Shown here in pieces: positions 1 through 10,567 of a DNA stretch of 64,000 bases (positions are counted from its first letter, which is position 1; each line of letters opens with the position of its first letter). The notes beneath the pieces were generated by a model. That model was not told where the DNA came from. It did no database searches and saw only the letters and a list, made by a program, of their open reading frames with translations. Both the position numbers and the translations under genes were made by a program. This DNA comes from Isoetes taiwanensis. Taxonomy: Eukaryota > Streptophyta > Lycopodiopsida > Isoetales > Isoetaceae. The stretch covers positions 19,747,767-19,811,766 of the forward strand of contig JAJEKV010000008.1 in NCBI GenBank assembly GCA_021234155.1, in the 5' to 3' direction.

Positions 1-883
1 AAAGCATCTGAAGCAATTTTAACAATTGTTAAACAATTTCCAAGTGGTAACTAACAGCCACACATACGGTGGTCGATATCCGTCATTCGGGGGAAACAAA
101 GGGCACTTGACAGCGGCTTTCAAAGCATCTTTCTTGATAGGATCCAGGGGCATCACGATAAATCAACAACTTAAAAAGCATTATGGCAAAGAGGACGTTT
201 TAGAACAGTTGACTTCATAAGCGAGAGCACCATGCCAACAAGCATTTTGTACGCATCGAACAACACTCCAACACCGCTAAAAGACAACCGGGGTTCAACA
301 AGAGGGGGTTGCTGCTGCCGGAAAGCATAAAAGGGATCGATGAGCCATGGATCTGTCAGAAAGGCAAACTAACTAAGAATTACCACAATCCAGACAAAAT
401 ACTTGCATGTTTTTTGCACAATAGAGGTTAAATCGAGCCGGTATGTCTCTCGAGCATACCTCCCCTACCAAGCAATTCCGGCATGGTTCTTGCTAGAAAC
501 TCGAACCTCTGGTCCAAATAAAACTCGCCATGCAAGAAGGCTCAAAGCAAATTTGCCCTCTCAAGGCCATAACTCCGGACAAAACCTCGCCCGAAGCACA
601 CCGTGAAGCTTGCCATGCCGCCAGGTCGGTACCAAGGAACACCTGCCGAAACCTACTTTCCCAAGGCTCGACACCATAGCTCTGCAAGAAAGAACTACGG
701 AGCATTTCTGCGAAGTTCGGAGAGCCGCACCATAGCTAGAAGGCAGAGCATGAAGCTTGCCATGGCGCCACGTCGGCATAAACCGATGGCCATGATGGCC
801 CCAATTTTGCTCATGACTGACTCAACGGCTATGATTCATTAGATCGTCCATCCAGACACAGCCCTATAAGAATATATATAAGG
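1..883. other. unassigned non-coding stretch
   Basis: No family is recognised here. The only structure seen is a direct repeat of about 30 bp around the word GAAGCTTGCCATG, at roughly 602-632 and 749-779. The open frames overlap on both strands and look random. Confidence 0.4.
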
Positions 884-946
884 AAGATATACAAGTTTTT
901 GTACTATCAACGGGATAAAATAAAATGGGATGAAACGAAAATGTAT

Positions 947-1881
947 AGATTCCCTAGATTTTTAAGATTCTACAAAGATTCCCCTAGATTTTGTTAAGAT
1001 TCTACTAGATTCTCCAAGATTCCATCTAGATTCTCATAGATTTTTAAAGAATTTATGAAGATTCCTTTAGATTCCTCTAGATTCCAAAAGAATACCCCAA
1101 GATTCATCTAGATTCTCCAAGATTCTATGAAGATTCCATCAAGATTACTTTAAATTCTCAAAGATTTTAGGAATATTCCCCTAGATTCCCAAAGGATCGC
1201 TTGAGATTCATATAAATTCTCTTGAGATTCCTCTAGCTCCCCTAGATTATAAGAAGATTCCCCTAGACTCCCTAATCCCTAAGATTCTCTTGAGATTCTT
1301 GTAGATTCTCTAAGATCCTATGAAGATTCCCCTACATTTTTCAAGATTGCACCAAGATTCTCGTAGATACCCTTAGATTTCCCCTTAGATTCCCTAAGAT
1401 TCTACAAAGATTCCCCTAGATTCTTAAGATTATATGGAGATTCCCTTAGATTTTATTAAGATTCCCTTATATTCTCCAAGATTCTATCTATTATATGGAG
1501 ATTCCCAAGATTTTATGACAATTTCCATAGATTCTCTTAAGACTCCCCAAGATTCTATGAAGATTCTCTTAGATTCTCTAAGATTCCATCAAGATTTCCC
1601 TAGATTCTCAAAAAATTTAGGAAGATTCTCCTAGATTCACAAAGTTTCTCTTAAGATTCGCTTAGATTCTCCTAAATTCCCAAAGATTCTCTAAAATTCT
1701 TAATGTTCTACAAAGATTCCCTAGATTCTTAAGATTCTACAAAGATTCTATTAGATTTTATTAAGATTCTCCTAGATTCTCCAAGATTCCATCTAGATTC
1801 CCATAGATTTTTAAAGATTTTATGAAGATTCCTTTAGATTCCCCTAGATTCCAAAAGAATACCCCAAGATTCCTCTAGATT
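947..1881. repeat. AGATT-phased array, left part
   Basis: The pentamer AGATT, usually AGATTC, recurs every 9-11 bp. At 1387-1448 the starts are 1387, 1397, 1408, 1418, 1427, 1438 and 1448. The bases between copies vary, so this is a phased motif rather than an exact tandem repeat. The array continues at 13734 beyond the inserted element A. Confidence 0.9.
1877..1881. repeat. target site duplication of element A (left copy)
   Basis: AGATT directly precedes the TGTGACG start of the LTR and is repeated at 13734-13738. A 5-bp duplication is normal for LTR retrotransposons. The target is itself an array of AGATT, so chance identity is more likely than usual. Confidence 0.75.
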
Positions 1882-3396
1882 TGTGACGCTCCCTGAACAT
1901 ATACGGCCCTCCGGACGTATACATACAGGGACTTCCCCCTCCCATGGCAATCAACTCGCCATGAGCAGGGCCCTCCGTCTACCTCGGACTACCTGCATAG
2001 CAGATACCCAAGGGAAAGACACTGGAGGTGTCATTAGGTCCATACCTTCAATGGATCTCCTATGTCGCGGAAGCGTGAATACAAGGTTAGCACATAGCAT
2101 AATCATATAATAAATAACCACCACGAAGGGTGGCACATCCATCCAAATAATGGCAACAGAGAAGATACATCTAATACTAAGGAAGACATCCCAAACCCAA
2201 GGTTCTATCCGGCTCAGACTCCAATGGGGATCGACTGACGGCTAGGTCTCAGGAGATCAGCAGACCGAATCTTAACAAGGCATTGGCTGGCATAGACCAT
2301 TGGCTAGGGTTGTCCACTCCATCCGCCCCTCCTGTGCACACTTTGCAGATGAGCTGAATCAAGCTATGGCGCTATTGTAGCCTTCCGGAGACGTAGGCTC
2401 AAAGGGGTAAGCCCGTGAGCCTACTCCAGGTTGCATCTCCCTGGTCCGATGAGGCAGGTCGGGGAAGTGTCCCCTTCCAGAGTCGCATGTGAGCTAGAGG
2501 AGGAGATCCCTCAGCACCTCCTTCCGTACCCAACTTACTCCCCTAACTTTATCATCAAAATACAGGATGCCCCCTTCGGGTCACACCTCTGCACCTGTGG
2601 AGTGTCGGACCCATACCGCCCCTCTATGTGACCCAGGCTATTGGGCCTAGCTCACTATAGGAGTCCCCCGTAGCCTTTTATGCTCAGGCGAGACCCCACC
2701 CCACACTTCATCACTACGGCCCTTTATCTGATGCTTCAATGATGCCATAGATTCCACAGCTCGGTGGGATCTTGTGCGCAGGCCGCAAGTAATGGGTATT
2801 ACTGGATCTAATAGAAGCATAGGGTACAGAGGTCTCTACCCCCCTTAATCCCTGTTTTCTGGAAGAACTAACAGAGATGCTACCAAAGATACATCCATCC
2901 ATCACAGTACATAATCAAGAACTAAGAACAGTTCTAACTATCAAACAAGGGTTATTCAACAGCAAAAGATCAACAAAGAAGCTTGACAGAGGCGCTGACC
3001 CTAGAAATACCAAGTTAACCTATTTACTAACCCAATTACGACCGAACCGTTGTCATGTGGAATCTCCATGCTTAAATAGGTCGGGCTCACCTGCTCCCTC
3101 GCTCCTTGGTTCGATTTGGGGCAAAATTGGGATAGGGATCCAATTTGTCGGCCTGACAGATCTCATTCATTCGCCAATCGAAGTTTGGCAGTGTGTCGCT
3201 TTAACTAATTAATTAATTAGCTTAATTAAGTTAATTAGGCAATTAACCCTTAATTAAACCCCTTATTAATTTAGCATAGCTAAATTAATCATGTATGGTT
3301 AACTCCAGAGGGTTACATACCCCCATGATGGCGATCTCGCCCGCGTGACGTGTCGTATTTTATACATATACCGTGATAAATACGTGGAACGCTACA
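1882..3396 (-). repeat. element A 3' LTR
   Basis: It matches the right LTR over its whole length, with point changes and one insertion: a stretch near 2370-2410 present here is missing from the right copy at about 12722. It ends CGCTACA, followed by the polypurine tract. Several differences from the right LTR involve CTG against CG or CCG. Confidence 0.93.
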
Positions 3397-3777
3397 TTCC
3401 CCTTGGAATAATGATGTCCCCAAAGATTGGGACTAGTTAGAAATAGCTAAGATGTGTCCTAAAATACATCGGTATGAAATCTGAAGAAGTTACACATGAA
3501 TAGATGAGAATAACTTCTTATTCCCACGAAGATAAAACATGATTAAGGTTTAAAGATCACAAAATTGTTTACGCACCAATGTGCATTTCACATCGTTATC
3601 ACATGGAAAATTCAAGGACCGAGTCCAATATCAGACATTATGAAAATACGCACGCTTTGGGCCATCAGCAACCTCTATACATGTGCGTGTCACCTACCGC
3701 CATCGGCACCGCATATGTCAATACGTCAAGATTTACACATAATAATTAAGTTGTGGTTGAAGGACCACCCCCTTCAA
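3397..3777 (-). other. element A polypurine tract and 3' untranslated region
   Basis: Read on the minus strand, CCAAGGGGAA lies directly before the TGTAGCG start of the LTR, as expected for the plus-strand primer site. The remaining 370 bp up to the end of the pol frame is AT-rich and shows no ORF of note. Confidence 0.75.
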
Positions 3778-4281
3778 TTAAAATAAAAGATTAAAGCCTT
3801 CAATGCTTACCGCCGAATCGGGTTGATGATATCGTTGATGGTGCGGCCTTGAGATTCCCGCATGAATTCTCGGATAATGCTTTTCAAGGTCCATCTTCCT
3901 TACCCACATAGCATCCTCCACCGGCAAGTGTTTCCATTTGACTAAATATTGGAGCATTTGAGTCCTTCTGGTCTGCTTATAGGCCCGATCAAGAAGAGCT
4001 TCGGGCACTATCTCTAGTTGCTCATCCGTCATTTCAAGGAGGGTGGGTGTATCCAACATCTCCTCTGGATCAGGAGTGTGTCTCTTCAGAAGACTCACGT
4101 GAAAGACCTTAAGGATCTTCAAGCAGGGTGGCAAATCCAAGCGATATGCCTGCTCTCCAATACGTTCAATAATCATGAACGGCCCAGCCCATTTGGGTGC
4201 CAATTTCTTGCAGTTACCAATTTTGAGCTTGGCTTGCTTAATCTTAATCTTAAGCCAAACTGAATCGCCCACTTGGAACAT
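3778..4281 (-). pseudogene. element A integrase C-terminal part and chromodomain
   Basis: A 167-codon frame is the C-terminal end of the gag-pol polyprotein. Its first half carries the integrase C-terminal fold typical of chromoviruses: FQVGDSVWLK, then LAPKWAGPF and the HVSLLKRH region. The second half, from about residue 100, reads PEALLDRAYKQTRR, QYLVKWKHLP and AMWVRKMDL, which fits a chromodomain. In this family the chromodomain is thought to steer integration to marked chromatin. The frame is intact to its stop near 3781 but is out of phase with the integrase core just upstream, so the polyprotein cannot be made without a frame change. The assignment is secure at family level. Confidence 0.9.
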
Positions 4282-4975
4282 TCGTGGTTATCAGCCACAC
4301 TTTTCCGACGACTACGCGCGGCCAATAAATAACCACGAACCTCCTCGACCAAAGCTTGCATTTCCAAAAGGAGTTGTTGGGAAACTTCCACTTTAGAAAC
4401 AGGATTATGCCATGTGTCTGGAGTTAATAGGCATTGATAGCCATAATTTATCATGAAAGGACACATTCTAGAAGACTCCTGCTTCATGCTATTATAAGCA
4501 AACTCCACTAAATAGATATAATCGGCCCACTGAGTTTGCTTACTCCACACATAGCTTCGCAACATATCTTCTATAATGTGGTTGGTTCGCTCTGTTTGTC
4601 CATTCGTCTGAGGATGATATGCTGTGCTCATAGCAAGCTTTGTCTGAATGGTGGCAAAGAAATCCTTCCAGAATGCACTTACAAACTTGGGATCTCTGTC
4701 AGATACTATTACCCGTGGCATCCCGTGCAATTTGAAGATTCCTTCGCGAATAACAAAACTGTATCCAAGGTCGTGTCTGTGGTACGGCATGGCAAGAAAT
4801 GAGCCATCTTCGACAACTTGTCGACCACTACCATTAAAGCGTCATATCCACGGAGTGTACGCGGAAGGCCCACAATAAAATCCATGGTTATCACCTCCCA
4901 TTTGGCGTTGGGCACATTTAACGGTTGCAACTCTCCTGGAACCCTCAACTGCTCGGCCTTAGTTTGCTGACACAC
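4173..4975 (-). pseudogene. element A integrase catalytic core
   Basis: Two overlapping frames together encode the retroviral-type integrase core, which joins element cDNA to host DNA. The upstream frame (4709-4975) begins CQQTKAEQL and contains VITMDFIVGLP with the first catalytic Asp. The downstream frame (4173-4790) contains VSDRDPKF with the second Asp and AYHPQTNGQTERTN with the catalytic Glu, so all three DDE residues are visible. A frameshift near 4750 separates the first from the others, and a second shift near 4260 leads into the chromodomain frame. The His/Cys zinc-binding part lies in the RNase H frame to the right. The copy is inactive as it stands. Confidence 0.9.
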
Positions 4976-5019
4976 TTACATTGCTTAATGTATCTGGCAA
5001 TGTCTCCCTTCATGCTTGG

Positions 5020-5736
5020 CTAGAAATAGATGGAGCGAATTTTAAAATAGGTCTTCATGAAGCCTGCATGTCCAGCTATAGGGCTGTTATGTGTATCATG
5101 AAGAATGAGCTTACAGACTCCTGAAGTCTCGGGTACACACAACTTGTCTTTGCAATAAAGCAAATTGCCCTCCTTCTTATAAGAGCGGAAAGCCTGACGC
5201 TCCTTATCTGTCTGTGCCTCCTTGGCCAAATTGTGCCACGCTTCACGGAATTCTGGATCCGTGGCCAAAGTTTGCTCTATTTGCTTCCCGAACTCACTGG
5301 TGAGCGTGGAAATTGCATTACAATGGATGTGGGTTACTAAGAGATGGCGTGACAAAGCATCCGCAACCACATTGTGCTTACCCGGCTTATACATGATCTC
5401 AAAATCATATTCCTCAAGAAACTCCATCCATCTTCTCTGACGGAGATTGAGATTTGGCTGGGTAGAAAGATAACGGAGACTCTGGTGATCCGTATCTAGC
5501 TGGAATCGCCTACCAAGAAGGTAGTGTCTCCATATGCGCAGAGCTCGCACAACTGCCAAGAGTTCCTGATCGTGGGTGGGGTATCGCTGTTCTGTGTCAT
5601 TCATCTTCTTAGAATCATACGCAATAACCCTGCCTTCCTGCATTAGAACTCCTCCAGTAGCAATTTTACTGGCATCTGTGGCTACTAGCTTATCTTTCTC
5701 TGGGTCTGGCAATGTGAGGACTGGCGCTGAAGTCAA
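5020..5736 (-). pseudogene. element A RNase H and integrase zinc-binding domain
   Basis: A 238-codon frame begins inside RNase H, the domain that removes RNA from the RNA:DNA hybrid during reverse transcription. Visible motifs are KLVATDASKIATGGVL (first acidic residue), PTHDQELLAVVRALRIWRHY, FQLDTDHQSL and KPGKHNVVADALSR. The C-terminal third moves into the integrase His/Cys region with ILHDTHNSPIAGHAGFMKTY, and is cut by a stop near 5020 before the CxxC pair. It is in the same frame as the RT segment, with one in-frame stop codon near 5752 between them. Its close counterpart is at 55608-56267 in element C. Confidence 0.92.
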
Positions 5737-5751
5737 GGTATCCTTAAGCTT

Positions 5752-6567
5752 CTAAAACCCTGTCTGGACTTTTGCCTTCCAATGTTCTACCCAATCCTTC
5801 ACTTTCTCATGGTTTGTAAGGTCTGTCAGAGGGGCGGCAATCTTGGCAAAATCCTTGACAAATTTCCTATAATATCCTGCCAAGCCCAAAAAGCTCCTTA
5901 CCTCTGAAACATTACTGGGGATAGGCCAGTCCTTGACTGCCTCTATCTTTGCCGGATCTGTGGCAATACCTTCGGCTGAAATAACATGCCCCAAGTAATC
6001 TACCTTCGGTGAGGCAAACTTGCATTTAGAGAATTTTGCAAAGAGCTGGTGACGCCTCAATTTCTGCAAGGCCAATCTAAGGTGTTGCCCATGCTCCTCA
6101 AGGGTTTTACTATAGAAGAGAATGTCATCGAAGAATATAACGACAAAATCATCCAAGTATTCTCGGAAGACATCGTTCATCAACCGCATGGAAGTCGCGG
6201 GAGCGTTAGTTAAGCCAAAAGGCATAACTGTGAATTCATAATGCCCGTATCTCGTATGAAAGGCAGATTTATGGATGTCATCCTCTTTTATTCTTATCTG
6301 ATGATACCCTGAGAGTAAGTCAATCTTGGAGAAATACTTGGCTCCTTGCAATTGGTCCATGAGATCATCCGCTCTCGGCAAAGCATAGCGGTTCTTGATC
6401 GTATGCTTGTTGAGTTGCCTATAATCAATGCACATCCTAATGGAGCCATCCTTCTTTTTAACAAAGAGAATAGGCGCGCCAAAGGGTGAAACACTAGGCC
6501 GAATGAAGCCTAGGTTCAATAACTCTTGGAGTTGCTTTTTAAGCTCAACTAACTCTGGCGGACTCAT
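5752..6567 (-). pseudogene. element A reverse transcriptase
   Basis: A 271-codon frame encodes the RT that copies element RNA into DNA. Motifs in order are [72 protein letters not shown], the catalytic FFDDILFYS (usual form Y/F-x-DD), [10 protein letters not shown] and [18 protein letters not shown]. Both catalytic Asp residues remain. [10 protein letters not shown] has become [10 protein letters not shown]. The annotated Met is only the first one in the open stretch; the domain was made as part of a polyprotein. A stop at the 3' end separates it from RNase H in the same frame. Confidence 0.94.
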
Positions 6568-7165
6568 GCGGTGGGGCCCACGGTAGGCTTAATACCCCGG
6601 TTCCAAGGCTATTTCACACTCCACCCCTCGAAAGGAGGAGTTTTCGGATCTCATCCGGGAAGAGATCCCAAATTCTCCGAGAAGACTAGCAATCTTTTTC
6701 GGCAATGCATCCACTACCTCCCTTTTCGCTTAGCGCCCCGACTCAATTGAGGCAAGTCTAACAATGCAAAGTACCTTATCCTTTGCGTATGGCCTTATCT
6801 AACCGCTTGATAGGCATGGATCGCGATGATTGGCGTTCAATGGATCACCTTTTAACAAGAATTCGGGCTCCATTGGCTGCATTGAAGGTCACTTCCCACT
6901 TCTCGCAGCCTATATTGGCTTTTAGCGGATGCCGTAAAACTCCATCCCGACGATAAGATCATATTTGCCGATGTCCATTAGTTCCACACCTAACGAACCG
7001 GTGCACCCGGCAACCGATATTGAGGTTAATATCACGCCATTTGTATGTCGGACCTTCCCACCGCCAAGGTAATGTGTCAGCGGTCTTGATCTTAAGGTCT
7101 CAAGTTTCAAAACTTGGGCCATTCTCGAGAAGCAAAATTATGGGTACTACCCATATCCATAAGAA
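6568..7165 (-). pseudogene. element A protease region (decayed)
   Basis: Short frames carry recognisable pieces of the aspartic protease that matures the polyprotein. Reading the minus strand from about 7165 gives VILMDMGSTHNFAS, which corresponds to the usual active-site DTGS with Thr changed to Met. Further along, ELMDIGKYDLIVGMEF matches the end of the same domain in element C ([16 protein letters not shown]). Frames break repeatedly, and this stretch is rich in CG/CCG where CTG would restore the expected codons. No functional protease could be made. Confidence 0.75.
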
Positions 7166-8618
7166 TAACAAAGGGCTTCTTGCCTACCGGCCTATAGCGG
7201 TAAATAACGGCAGGGCCGACTATCAAGATTGCCGGTTTCAATAGCTGCAAAATGTGAGACGACCGTGTATATAATCGCGTGGACATCTTCGCCGCCAGTG
7301 GAGGAGAATTCGATTTTCCCAATCGACTTTCGCCATTGCCAATTGAGCGGTTTGTGTCACATAGGGATAGTTCTCGCATCATGTGTCCGGGGCTCATACA
7401 CCGAAACATGCCTTATCTTTACTGAGTCTGTTCACGAGCCTCTCCGGGAATAGACCGTAAGAGCTCTCGAACTGAACTACCAATGTTATTTCGGCTTTAT
7501 CCCGCACATTGAAGGTAACCTTCTTATTCTCGCGCCCATATGAATTTTGGCCGAGGGGCCCGGGACTTGGGGAACGAGGCTTGTACCTGCGGTATAAGGG
7601 CTTAGGCCGAGCATAAGGAGCGGGACGCCGATATCGCGATTCTTTGAGTGTCCTCCTCGAGGCTTAATGCCTTAGCCTCGGCCTCCGAATGTGACTTTGG
7701 ATCTATGGCCTTCACCATTCTTTTGATCGATGGTGCCAATCTCGATATATCCCTCAACCGCCCTTTTTTCATTCATTCCCGGCACATATAGCCTTTTGCC
7801 TTATAAACTCGTTGGTATATGCCCGTGACCGACATGCTTTTTTACGCTCCAACCTATAGAAGGTTTGAATTTGTCGACACTTATGCGCGTGCGGCGCACA
7901 TAGTGTGATTTAAATGCTTTTGCAAACTTCCCGAATTTGCACTCGCTCGCCCAAATGCTTTGCCTTTGCATAACCCTTCCATCGATTAGATTTCGGGCGG
8001 CACTGTGGAGGTTGGTGGTGGCGACTTTACCTCGCGGTCCCTTCGGTCATTCCATATGACTTTCCAAATTCCACGATTCAAAGATTAAGACCGCCCCGGA
8101 TGCTAGTGATAGCCGTGGTTCCACCGCCTTACTTCAGATTCCTTTGTCATGCCTCGGCATGGCGATGAGATGACGCGGATGAATGGAGGATTCCGACGTG
8201 TTGGTCTGTGAAGATGTAGCACTCTCGATAGAAGGGCTTCTACGTCGCTTGGCATGGCGTTTCTTGTGTCCGCGCACGGGTGCTGGTGCCGGTGGCTGCT
8301 ACGGTGGTGGGCTTGGTGGTAAAGGCGGTAGCTCCGGTCCGCTCTCGTGTGAGTGCGGAGGATTTGTGTTCAAGACATATGCTTGAAGGTCTCCCTAACT
8401 GCTCTCTTCATCATAATGAGCTCTTGCTCAAAGGCCAACCGGCCGGCGTCCGAAGGGGTATGCCAGAAGGCATTACGTACACCATCTATATACACATAAG
8501 AAGGTATAAGCGCCGCTAATAATATGCAAGGTGTCACAATTAAGACCATATTCAATAGTTCAATCAAGCATAGAAAATAGTTTATATTATTTGATGGCTC
8601 ATTAAAAATGCCAATCAA
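7166..8618 (-). pseudogene. element A gag (decayed)
   Basis: Gag builds the virus-like particle and binds element RNA. Fragments align by eye with gag of element C. Near 7740-7800 the minus strand reads GKRLYVPGMNEKRAVEGYIE, matching RLYVPKLSERHAVEGYIEGL in C. At 7409 a degenerate zinc knuckle reads MFRCMSPGH, where C has CFRCFQPGH, so the first and last Cys are lost. The right end (8370-8618) has a Glu/Arg-rich stretch, FEQELIMMKRAVRET, that resembles the gag N-terminus of C. There is no continuous frame. The region is CpG-rich compared with the pol part. Confidence 0.65.
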
Positions 8619-8627
8619 TAATTACAT

Positions 8628-9062
8628 TTATAAACAATACAGAGATTTATAATTATCAAAATCATATCTAAGAACTAGGTCTCGCGATCTTCTTCCATAG
8701 GCATATCCGGCTATGGTGGCGGCCGATAAACGATTAAAGTGGCGCTTAGGACTAGCGCAGAGGGCGGCTCGAGATCTTTGATCCCGGTGGTAATAAAGTT
8801 GCGGAGGTGCAAAGAACAAGGAGGTAGCACATATTGGTCCAGCCTCGCAATATCCCCTAATCCGTTTGCAAGAGCAAGATTGCGTCCGGACCAATACGAT
8901 AGTGGTAGTATGATAATCGATCTTCTTGTGGCCGATAAGGTGGACAATGCAACGAAGTGCCCACCAGGATGCTTCGCATCGAGGCCCAATGTGCTTGGAG
9001 AAGAAGAGAACCTCACCCCGCCGAAGGCGTAAAGGAAGAATCGCGGTTAATTGATTTCCCAT
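8628..9062 (-). pseudogene. element A accessory region, third ORF
   Basis: A 144-codon frame (8628-9062) overlaps a 101-codon frame in another phase (8711-9016). I cannot tell which, if either, was translated. The shorter one contains LANGLGDIARLDQYVLPPCS, which reads more like protein than the longer, Arg/Cys-rich one. It lies directly upstream of gag on the element's sense strand. No domain is recognised. It may be the 3' end of the broken ORF at 9152-10040 rather than a separate gene. Confidence 0.3.
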
Positions 9063-9151
9063 AGCCTTGACCCCCCGGGTCTACTGAAGTTTCTATTTCC
9101 TTCTCCAAATTCGGGGTTATCCGGCTCCTGCCCGCATCTTCTTGGTCATCC

Positions 9152-10040
9152 CTAAGGCTCGCCTTTGGTATCACAAAGGTCTTCTTCACCTTGATCTACC
9201 TCTCCCATGGTAATCTGCAAGGGCTGGCTACTAGGAGGAGGTAGTGCTGTAGAAGCAAAATGTTCTTCAGGGGGTTGAGATGGTGCATCCTGCAACATGA
9301 ACTGACATAGAAATAGGAGGGTGTCAACGGGCTCCATCTCCTCTGGCTGAAAAGTAAGCAAATCGTGGACCGTGGTGGAGCAATAATAGGTGTAGTGAAA
9401 TCCACGAATCGCTCCCACGGTAACTCTACAAGTTCGTAAAAGAAGTCAGTCTTACGCTTGCTACGGATGTCGGCTATAACTCGATAGGCCCACATGATGT
9501 CTTCTAGAAGAAGATACTCCTGATCATGCAAGAGAATACTGGGTAAAGATCTAGCCCGGCGAAGCTTATGAGCTCGGTCACGGGTGTCGGTGTCTCCATT
9601 GCTAACTGCTTCCATCGAATGAAATCATTCTCATTGACGACGTCATCATCCTCCAGGTTAGAAGGTAATGGTGTCCTACTCTGCCGGAGGGTGTCCTCGA
9701 CATCATCTATATAATCGATCCATAACTATTGCCAATGCAAAACGAAGCCATAGCAAAGCTCGCTGCCTATGCTAAGAATAGGAAGATCCTCTCCTTCTTC
9801 CCGATACCTTTGGGAACATTCCGCGCGATGTTCATCATCTCCCAACATTGCTATCAAAGTGTTGGAGTTGAGGTACAACCTGGGAGTCCGCCTCATTAAG
9901 TACACATCTTCAGTAATGCATTTCTTGAAGAAGAAATCAAGGAAATGGCCATAGTCGGGATGTGCCCGCATGTTGTGGATAAGATCCACTTGCCGGAGCA
10001 AGTATGGGTGCAGTCTCAAAAGGAACCTCGGTGGTCCCAA
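9152..10040 (-). pseudogene. element A accessory ORF 2 (frameshifted, unknown function)
   Basis: At least three frames on the sense strand join into what was probably one coding region: 9726-10040 (104 codons), 9196-9615 (139) and 9152-9418 (88). The first contains PDYGHFLDFFFKKCITEDVY and SELCYGFVLHW, the second ILLHDQEYLLLEDIMWAYRV and YELVELPWERFVDFT, the third TFQPEEMEPVDTLLFLCQF. The composition is protein-like (many aromatic and acidic residues), unlike the shadow frames nearby. No zinc knuckle, capsid, protease or other known domain is visible. It sits between accessory ORF 1 and gag. A large divergent gag or an envelope-like accessory protein cannot be excluded. Confidence 0.4.
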
Positions 10041-10567
10041 TGTTCACCGGCCCGTGTACCATTGTTGGAGTGTAGGTCGATCCATCACGCATCTAAGAAC
10101 AAGGGAGGAGGAGGAAAGGCGCGGAAGGAAAAGAAACAAGATGAAACCGTAATGGTTGAAAAGTGACCTTATAGTCATGATGATGTCATTTTTAACACGT
10201 TTTCCCAGGAAAATAAATAATATTATTTATTTAATAATTTACACTTTTATTAAAAAGAAAACATTAAATACACAATATAATTCCATATTCCAAAACAAAG
10301 TGTTTACATATATATTCCATACAACTACTTGAAATCCCCTCGAATTCTACGTGCCAGTTGAAGATCCTTGGGCATAATTGTCACCCCCTTCGCGTGGATG
10401 GCACATAGGTTCGCATCACCCAAAATTTCCACAAGAAAGGCTTCGGCAGTCTCCTGCAAAGCAAGTAGGGCAAGGGCTTGGAACCTCATGTCCGTCTTAA
10501 ATTCTTGTGTAATCTCTCGGACAAGGCGCTGAAAAGGTAGCCGACATATCAGGAGCTCAGTAGACTT
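10041..10567 (-). other. spacer between accessory ORFs of element A
   Basis: A 527-bp stretch without a convincing frame. Its middle (10195-10330) is very AT-rich with short T- and A-runs. The left part has a purine-rich block near 10100-10160. Confidence 0.5.

Noticed and set aside
947-1881. AGATTC array as a CRISPR-like repeat array
   Set aside because: The repeat is only 5-6 bp with 5-bp spacers, and the context is a plant transposon. There are no cas genes.
4018-4263. Plus-strand frames opposite the gypsy pol genes
   Set aside because: They are shadows of the minus-strand integrase; no independent motif.
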